From: Selaginella moellendorffii
Taxonomy: Eukaryota > Streptophyta > Lycopodiopsida > Selaginellales > Selaginellaceae
Length of the DNA: 64,000 nucleotides
Reading direction: 5' to 3'
NCBI RefSeq assembly: GCF_000143415.4
Contig: NW_003314380.1
Coordinates: 85,613-149,612, forward strand
Below the pieces are notes generated by a model. That model searched no databases and had not been told where the DNA came from. It saw nothing but the letters and a program-made list of their open reading frames with translations. Below are positions 57,506 to 64,000 of this stretch, in pieces. Position numbers and translations under genes: made by a program. Position 1 is the first letter of the stretch. The number at the start of each line of letters is the position of its first letter.

Positions 57506-58814
57506 TTAAATCTCTCCATCCCATAACGCTTCAATGCTTTCGTATGGACCGCCGGGAGCGACCCATACGCGTCCGACTAGTACTCTCTCCTGCGATAGCA
57601 ATCAAGGTTACACGAAAGAAACTTGGAGAGAAGAACAATCGCGATACCTGGGGGATGCTCGAGAACTTTGCGAGCTCTTCCTCTGGAATGGAGAAATCAA
57701 ACACTTGCAGATTCGATCTGAGGCGCTCCGCGTTCGTGCTCTTGGGAAGAACCGAGCAGCCTCGCTGCAGCCCCCAGCGCAGAGCGACTTGAGCGGGAGT
57801 TTTCCCGAGTTTCTGCGCGAGATCTTTCACGACGGGGCTCTGGAGCACGCTCTTGCCGGATGATCCCAGTGGAGAGTAAGCCTGCATTGTGATCGTTAGT
57901 TAGGATCAAACAGAAAAGAAAAAAGATGGAAAACCCTTTACCGAGAGATGGACGCCGCTGGAGATGCAAAAGTCGCGAAGCTTGGCTTGCTGCCAAACGG
58001 GGCTACACTCGACTTGGTTCACGGCCGGGGGGATCCGAGCAACAGCGAGCAAATCGCCCAGTTTCTTGCAGCTAAAGTTGCTCACGCCGATGGCTCTGGT
58101 TTTCTTGGCATCGACGAGCTTCTCCATGGCGGCCCAAGTTGCTGGAATGTCGAGAGGAGCAAAATCCGCGGCACTCAATTTGAAACCTCGGACATGTTTC
58201 TTCAAATGAACTGGCCAGTGAATCTAGATCAAAAAGTTATAAGCTTTTGGAGAAAATACAAGAAAAGCATAGTGTTTTACCAGGTAAAGGTCGAGGTAAT
58301 CAATCTGGAGATCCGCGAGCGTTGCCTCCAAAGCCTTTGACACCTCCTCGGGATCATGATCCGTGCACCTAGATCAAGTTTTAGTTTTCTTCCGGAGATC
58401 ACGCTCTACGTACCAAAGTTTGGAGGTGATCCAGAGATCTTCACGTTTTAGATCACCGGATTTGAAGGCCTCCTGGAGTGCATCTCCAATCTATAGAAAA
58501 CAGGAGAATTGATGGAGCGATTCCTGGAAAAAAAAAGTGAAATTTCCTCACCTCCTTTTGGTTGCCATAAGCGCTTGCGCAGTCCAAGTGACGGTATCCA
58601 GCCTAGAGAAAAGAGAAAGAAGTCTAGAATGGACATGGACACACAAAGAGGAAAGAAATCATACCTGGAGCGCAGCCTTGAGAGCCTCTCCAACGACGCC
58701 TTTCTCCGCCTGCCAAGTTCCAAGGCCGAGGCCGGGCATGAGAGCGCCATTGCTGAGCTTGAATTGGAGCGCGCCCTCGGATCCCATCAGCGAAAATTCT
58801 TGCGCTTTTAGCAT
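57506..58814 (-). CDS. Aldo-keto reductase (AKR4C-like)
   Basis: Seven exons give about 320 residues. Order: [22 protein letters not shown], then [16 protein letters not shown] (catalytic Asp and Tyr), ITSKLW (Lys), DLYL/IHWPV (His), [53 protein letters not shown] (NADPH-binding) and the C-terminal [27 protein letters not shown]. The catalytic tetrad Asp-Tyr-Lys-His is complete. Plant AKR4C enzymes reduce aldehydes, including lipid-peroxidation and sugar-derived carbonyls, using NADPH in the cytosol. The first ATG at 58812-58814 or the internal one at 58785-58787 may be used. Confidence 0.92.
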
Positions 58815-58866
58815 TATATGCTTGAGAATATTCCTTAAAACGTTAATCTTTAAAACAGTTCAGGGT

Positions 58867-58946
58867 TGACGGCTGTGGGATTTGAACCCACGCCCTTTGG
58901 GATTGGAGCCTAAATCCAACGCCTTAGACCACTCGGCCAAACCGTC
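58867..58946 (-). tRNA. tRNA-Leu(TAG)
   Basis: The 80-nt minus-strand tRNA has a long variable arm. It begins GACGGTTTGGCCGAGTGG and the anticodon loop is TTTAGGC (anticodon TAG). The T arm is GGGTTCAAATCCC, and the 7-bp acceptor stem GACGGTT..AGCCGTC is well paired (one G-T). There is no intron. Confidence 0.93.
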
Positions 58947-59048
58947 GTTATCTCCCATTTACAATAATAGAATGTTAATCATGATTAATCTTAACCATCA
59001 GTATCTCTTTAATCCCCTTGAGCACTAGGGTTTAAGTTCCTCTCTAGA

Positions 59049-60884
59049 ATGCGGATTGTGACGCTCGTCGCAATTGCCTTGCTCGCCGCCGGAGCTGCCC
59101 GTGGCGATGGCGATCCAGCCTCCTGCTCGGTCGATTACAGCTACGTCGGCGCCTTCTCCTCGACTCTGGATCACTGCCGCCGATCGCCTCCGGGTAAGAA
59201 CAGCAGCGATTGCTGCTCCGCGCTGCTCACTACCTTTGGGATCGGCCTGGCCGACTACCTCCGGCGATCGGGAGGGTTTGAGTTCGCGGATCTCCCCACG
59301 GCCAATGCGTGCCTGAAATCCTTCCAGGCGGAGCTCGATTCTCACGGCACAGGCACGGATTTCGTCCGGGATTGCCCCTTCGAGCCGCCGATGTTCGTCC
59401 AGTCGCCAATCTGCGCGGGAGTTATGAATATTTCGGACTGGAAGAGGGTCGTGGCTCCAGATCTGGATCGCGCGCTGGAGCGCTCGTGTGGCGGCGATCT
59501 TAGCAGCGCCTTGCGGTGCCAGTCGTGCACGGACGATGTCACCAGGGTTGTTCTTGAGCTCCAGGGCCTCTCCAACAGCACCAGCGTCGGCCAACAGTGT
59601 GTTTACGTCTCGTGCCTCTATGCCGCCGGGGTGGTCAACAAGCTTGGGCCCAAGGAGCCCTCTACAGCAGTGTGTGTCCTTGGCTTGACTCCACCATCGG
59701 CAGGAGCTCCGGGAGGCTCGAGAGGGACCGACGCGAAGCTCTACATTGGCATCGGCGTTGGAGGCTCTGCGATCGCTCTAGCCGGAGCACTGATCGCGTG
59801 TATTTTCCTCTTCCACCGGAGACGGAAGAAGCGGGAGCTTGTCCAGTCGTCGCTGGTGGGACTGTCGAGGATGCCCAACCTGGGGCTCATCAAGTTCAGC
59901 TTCGAGGAGATCAAAGCTGGCACGCAGAACTTCAGCTCCAAAAACTTCATCGGCGAGGGTGGCTATGGCCGGGTCTATCGAGGAGTTCTCGCAAAGCGTG
60001 GGAACTCGGAGGTGGCGGTGAAAGTCATGAAGGCGAGCTCCAAGGAGAACAATGCCGAGTTTCTCAACGAGGTGGAGGTGATCAACCGGGTGAGACACAG
60101 GAATCTCCTCTACGTCCGAGGAGCTTGCGTCCATGCAAACGGGCCCGACTCGCAGCACATCCTCGTCTACGACTACATGCCAAACGGCTGCCTGCAAACT
60201 TATCTCTCGTCCGGAACCTTGTCATGGCAGCAGCGCAGGAAGATCGCCATCGGCATAGCAGTCGGGATAAACTACCTCCACAACGAGGTGGAGCCGTCTA
60301 TCATCCACAGGGACATCAAGCCGAGCAACATCCTTCTCGACGAGGATCTCAACGCTCGAGTGGCAGACTTTGGGCTCGCGAAGATCAGCCCCGAGGGGAT
60401 GAGCCACCTTACAACCAGAGTGGCTGGAACTCCGATCTACATGGCGGTCGAGTACGCTCTCTACGGCCAGTGCAGCGACAAAGTCGACGTCTACAGCTTT
60501 GGGGTCCTACTCTTGGAGCTCATGAGTGGGAGGAGAGCTCTCGACACGAGCCAAGAGAACCCGGTGCACTACCACATCGTGGACTGGGCGTGGAGCTTGG
60601 TCAAGGCCGGAAGATTGCCGGAGATCATCGATGAGAAGATCCGGGAGAGTGATCCGGCAGCCATTGTTCTCCAGCAGCGGTTCGTGCTGGTTGGCATACT
60701 CTGCGCACACTTGCTGGTGGCGGTCAGGCCTCCGATCTCTCAGGCTCTCAAGCTGCTCGAGGACAACGATACGATCCCCCCGATTCCAGATCGACCACCG
60801 CCTTACATCTTCGCAGGCCACACTCTGGTCGATGGAGAAGAAGTTAACTTATTTTCCAGTTCTTCTCAGACTTCGGCTCCTTGA
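59049..60884 (+). CDS. SPARK-domain receptor-like kinase
   Basis: The intronless frame encodes 611 residues. A signal peptide covers about residues 1-19 (IVTLVAIALLAAGAARG). A Cys-rich ectodomain follows with the SPARK pattern (SVDYSYVG, DCCSALLTTFGIGLADYL, CLKSFQAEL, CQSCTDDV, QQCVYVSCLYAAGVVN). One membrane helix lies around residues 236-260. The kinase domain has GEGGYGRVYRG, VAVKVM, HRDIKPSNILLD and DFGLAK. The activation-segment end reads YMAVEYALYGQ, where YLAPEY is usual; the family's APE proline is replaced by Val. SPARK kinases are plant plasma-membrane receptors with roles in symbiosis and development; the closest known type is Arabidopsis At1g11050. It ends 79 bp from the convergent STELLO gene. 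Confidence 0.9.
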   Translation: MRIVTLVAIALLAAGAARGDGDPASCSVDYSYVGAFSSTLDHCRRSPPGKNSSDCCSALLTTFGIGLADYLRRSGGFEFADLPTANACLKSFQAELDSHGTGTDFVRDCPFEPPMFVQSPICAGVMNISDWKRVVAPDLDRALERSCGGDLSSALRCQSCTDDVTRVVLELQGLSNSTSVGQQCVYVSCLYAAGVVNKLGPKEPSTAVCVLGLTPPSAGAPGGSRGTDAKLYIGIGVGGSAIALAGALIACIFLFHRRRKKRELVQSSLVGLSRMPNLGLIKFSFEEIKAGTQNFSSKNFIGEGGYGRVYRGVLAKRGNSEVAVKVMKASSKENNAEFLNEVEVINRVRHRNLLYVRGACVHANGPDSQHILVYDYMPNGCLQTYLSSGTLSWQQRRKIAIGIAVGINYLHNEVEPSIIHRDIKPSNILLDEDLNARVADFGLAKISPEGMSHLTTRVAGTPIYMAVEYALYGQCSDKVDVYSFGVLLLELMSGRRALDTSQENPVHYHIVDWAWSLVKAGRLPEIIDEKIRESDPAAIVLQQRFVLVGILCAHLLVAVRPPISQALKLLEDNDTIPPIPDRPPPYIFAGHTLVDGEEVNLFSSSSQTSAP

Positions 60885-60963
60885 ACACTATTTTGGAGCA
60901 ACTCTTTCTCTCGCTTACGCCATAGAAGCTGTACAGGCTGTGAGAGACTGGAACCTCTCTCTC

Positions 60964-63510
60964 TCACAAAATCTCCACCAGCAACGGGTCCCCGATCGAC
61001 AAAGCTCTTATTCTTCTCACGATCTCCGAGACGTTTCTAGCGCTCCAGGGACGAACCAAGTGCTTGCTCTTCCGGTAAAACACGGCGGGATCGCGCCTCA
61101 CGCTCGTCTCGGCCACGTACTTGAACGCTTCGGAGTCGTAGCTCGCTGGCTTCTCCATGGCCAAGAAGAAGAGCGGTATCGCCAGCTCCGGACGGAGCTC
61201 CAGTTTCACCCCGATTGGAACTAGGGCCTTGAAGTCGCTCACGTAGCGGTGGGGGATGTAGAAGGAATCGGAGCTCGAGACAACGAAGTGCATGTCGTCC
61301 ATGCTCTTCCTGTAGTTGGCCAGCATCTTTGGGGACAAGCTACGAACAGCGGCTTTGATGCTCTTCTTGACGCTGCTTGCGAGATACCAGGCCGAGCCAG
61401 GTCGCTTGAATCCGATAACTTGCCATGTCGTCTTTGGCTGGATGGCTGTTCTGGACTGGAGGGGGAGGAGAGAAAGATCCATCAGGCTGGGCTAGAGCTG
61501 GGAAAGAGAAACAAGCTCACCTTTTGGAGACTCCAGAGCTTGTTTTTGTTCGAGGTGACGAAGTTCCAGTAGTTGAAGACGGCATCATCTTTGAGATAAA
61601 GATAGCCATCAGCGTGCGGGTAGCGATCAAACACCTCTGGAAGGGACCTGGAACAAAACTCTCAGAAACAAAAACAAGGAAGAAACTTGCCGAAGAACTT
61701 ACTGATACGTGAAGTTTCCACCCTCGACTCGAAGGCCAGCATTGCTCTCCCGCGAACGAATCTCAACGTGCTTGAACAAGCGGCTGTAGAACATCCGCCA
61801 TGCCAGGACCGTGGCATTCGCGTCGGGCGAGCAGTCGAGCACCAGGACGATGTTGCCAAAGTAACGCCGCCACTTGAGCCAGTCTCCCATCTCCTTCTCC
61901 AGCTGCGACGACTCGTGGATGCCGAGATAAACCGACGGCAGCGTCTCCGGCACGAACTGGACGTGCTCCGAGTTATACAGCAACGGGTCCACTCGTCCGA
62001 GCTCGAGAGCTAGCATCCGAGGCTGGCGGTACCCAACCGAGACGAGATCTTGCAACCACGCCACCGTCAAGTCGACGTTTTGTGCGCTCCAGTAGCCATT
62101 CTCAGCCATGGAGTGACTGAGATGGAGAATCCGCTGGAACAACGACCGCTTGTCCGACCGCCATGAAACCACGAAGTTGATGAGCCGCTCCATCTTGTGC
62201 AAGTCCTTCTCGTCCTTGAGAAGAATGGGATCCAGTTGATCGACACGGTGCGCTGTAGGAGGGAAAACCACGACCATCCCGCCAACTTCCCACAGCAGCC
62301 GCTGAGCCCAGTAGCCTCGAACGACGTCGGCAGCTCTCGAGCTCACGTCCGCCGGGATCATGAGTGACCAGAGAGCCGGGCTGTGGAACAAAGTGTTGAC
62401 GGAGCTTACGGGTGCCATGGTTCCCTGCGGAAGCGCCACTGGCGGCGCTTGCAAATCGAACTCGATGCTCAGGGCCTCGCGCTCCGACCGCCGGGTGTAG
62501 TAGAAGAGCGCATCGACGTCCGCGAATCCATTCGCCAGCCCCTGCTGGATGAAGTGCCTCCCGGGAGCGATCTCGTTGTAGGCGACTTCGAGAGAGGTCT
62601 CTCCCACCATCCTCACGGGAAAACCTCGCGGCCACATCGATCTCTGGCCAAAGTGGACGTAAGGATTGACGATGGTCCGGTTCTCCACCATCCGGTACTG
62701 ATATAGAGGCTCCCTCCTGCCCGAGGTTCCGCTCAGCTCCACGTCGAAGACTTTCTCCAAGTTTCCTCCGCGGACGATGATCTTCTCGTCCGCGTCGTAG
62801 ATCTTGCGAGCTCCGTGCTGGATGGCGAAGAGGTAGCCAACGTTTTTCCTCGCGGGACCGTCTGGATCGATGTGGCTCTGGACCCGAAAGTTCAAGCCGG
62901 CTTGAGCGTCCTTGGAGAGGAAAATCGCCCCTGGAACTTCCCACTTGGTGGGAGTTTGAGAGTTTCCAAGAGCTAGAAGCTGCCACCCATCCAGCTTGGC
63001 GAGCTGCTGGATTTCTTCGCTAGGAGCTCCCGATACCGCCACGACGATCCACTTCTCGGACTTCAAGATCCCCTTGTCGACTTTCGCGCTGGCTGCTTCC
63101 AAGTCCACTCTCGGATATGGAATCTCTTCCCTCTGCCTGGAAGCCGACTCTATGCACGACAGCACCGCATTGTCGCCCCGGCTTCTCACCATCAAGAACA
63201 CTATCGCGCTGAGGAACACGAAGAGCCCAATCACGATCTTCGGGAAATTCTCCACCACGAACGACTGAATCGAGGAGGAAGGCTCCGGAGGGGAGGAGCT
63301 TGGCGCGGGCAAAATCGGCCGCCTCTCAGTGTCTTCTTCCACCTCGCTCTCCTCGCTGCCCTCGAAATCTTCCTCATTGCGGCCCGGAATCACGGTGGTG
63401 GAGTTCGAATCTAGCTTGAAGTGCACACCATTCCTGGCCGGAGCCCCAGATCCATCTCGAGCCTCGCCATTCCCAGCCGGGGATGGGTCTATCCTGTCCT
63501 GCACGTACAT
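60964..63510 (-). CDS. STL: STELLO-type Golgi glycosyltransferase-like protein (DUF288)
   Basis: The first large exon (about 61702-63510) plus two short exons encode about 780-800 residues. The start chosen gives MYVQDRIDPSP, matching the conserved MLVQDR opening of STELLO proteins; an upstream in-frame ATG at 63555 would add 15 residues. A cytosolic acidic tail precedes one membrane anchor (IVIGLFVFLSAIVFLMV), so it is a type II Golgi protein. The lumenal part has SEKWIVVAVSGAPSEEIQQL, GAIFLSKDAQAGL, VGYLFAIQHGARKIYDADEK and VNPYVHFGQRSMWPRGFP, the diagnostic DUF288 blocks. The C-terminal exon runs from TRTAIQPKTTWQVIGF to DPLLVEIL. In Arabidopsis STELLO1/2 interact with cellulose synthases and help assemble the complex in the Golgi; activity on a sugar donor is inferred from fold. 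Confidence 0.92.
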
Positions 63511-63765
63511 TTCGCTTACATGAGCTGCGCGCAAAGATCTAGCGCGGCCTTCCACCAGATCCTACGCCCGCATTGCTGCTCCACGATCACCCAAGAACCC
63601 TAATTACGACTTCCCACCAAACATTTGGTAAAAATGACACGCAAAAATGGACGGCCAAGATCTTTTAGCGCCATAGCCGAGATTTCTTCTCGAGAGTTTC
63701 TCTCCTTTACCAGGCTCTTTACCAAACTCAAGAAAAGCTCGCGAAGTAAAGCTAAAGCCATAAAT

Positions 63766-63943
63766 CTAGAAATCGTCTTCAATCTCGTCACACTCGTCGG
63801 CAGCACTGGTGATAACTTTTGGAGATCTCGGCTTCCAAGCGTCGCGAGTGAACGCGGAAATATTTCGCAGGAATGGAATGTACTCGGTTGCCTGCTCAAC
63901 CGGACCAATATTACTATCTCTCAACGACGCAAAGATCTCCCTC
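63766..63943 (-). CDS. Terminal exon of a gene running off the window
   Basis: After a clear acceptor (..gtgctgcag) the minus strand encodes REIFASLRDSNIGPVEQATE, then YIPFLRNISAFTRDAWKPRS, and ends with the acidic DECDEIEDDF and a stop. The upstream intron begins to the right and the rest lies beyond the window edge. I do not recognise the family. Codon use and the clean splice site support a real exon. Confidence 0.6.
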
Positions 63944-64000
63944 TGCAGCACGAACCGAGAAGAAAAAATAAAAACTTTTGCGTTAGCTCGGATCCACCAA

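Noticed and set aside
59597-60634. 345-codon plus-strand frame inside the receptor kinase gene
   Set aside because: It is the +1-shifted frame of the kinase coding sequence, rich in Arg/Gly/His/Ser, with no protein similarity.
62102-62986. 294-codon minus-strand frame inside STELLO
   Set aside because: It is a shifted frame of the STELLO exon, Arg/Ser-rich, with no recognisable domain.

Overview
The window looks like a nuclear chromosome segment of a land plant, most likely a lycophyte close to Selaginella moellendorffii. That placement is inference. It rests on very short introns (mostly 50-70 bp), plant-only families (KNOX homeodomain, CLE peptide, TLP18.3, STELLO, SPARK receptor kinase, PPR), a cytochrome-b5 front-end desaturase of the kind common in non-seed plants, and compact GC-rich gene islands beside AT-rich decayed repeats.

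Layout. 1-11.8 kb is AT-rich and repeat-derived: a decayed Helitron Rep fragment (about 4.77-5.81 kb), a diverged solo LTR (6.28-7.19 kb) and two decayed Ty3/gypsy integrases in head-to-head orientation (7.3-9.9 kb). 11.8-20.1 kb is a gene island: a plastid-type alpha-amylase with an unusual coiled-coil N-terminus, a TLP18.3-like thylakoid protein, and a divergently paired front-end desaturase. 20.1-36.5 kb is a large repeat block. Its core is a three-layer nest of one LTR-retrotransposon family: a strongly decayed copy, a solo LTR inserted into it (target duplication GTACC), and a full-length young copy inserted into that solo LTR (target duplication CTGCT). The young copy has two ~1.13 kb LTRs, a tRNA-Met-type primer site and a polypurine tract, but a ~5 kb internal region with no recognisable gag or pol, so it appears non-autonomous. 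An older gypsy RT/RNase H relic and more decayed LTRs flank it.

36.5-64 kb is gene-dense: KNOX (-), cytosolic malate dehydrogenase (-), a small acidic orphan (+), tRNA-Ile(AAT) (-), a CLE peptide gene (-), a two-domain Dabb protein (-), an Ala-rich orphan (+), a plastid bPH-like membrane protein (+), a TMEM45/DUF716 protein (+), the RFC5-type clamp-loader subunit (+), a PPR protein (-) whose coding end overlaps that of RFC5, a U-box/ARM ubiquitin ligase (+), an aldo-keto reductase (-), tRNA-Leu(TAG) (-), a SPARK receptor kinase (+), a STELLO-type Golgi protein (-), and the last exon of a gene running off the right edge (-).

The genes do not form a pathway. The arrangement of interest is structural: divergent pairs with short shared upstream regions, convergent pairs with little or no spacing, and a nested transposon stack whose layers show graded C-to-T/G-to-A decay. 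Gene models are spliced by eye; exon edges are those that keep frame with GT..AG borders.
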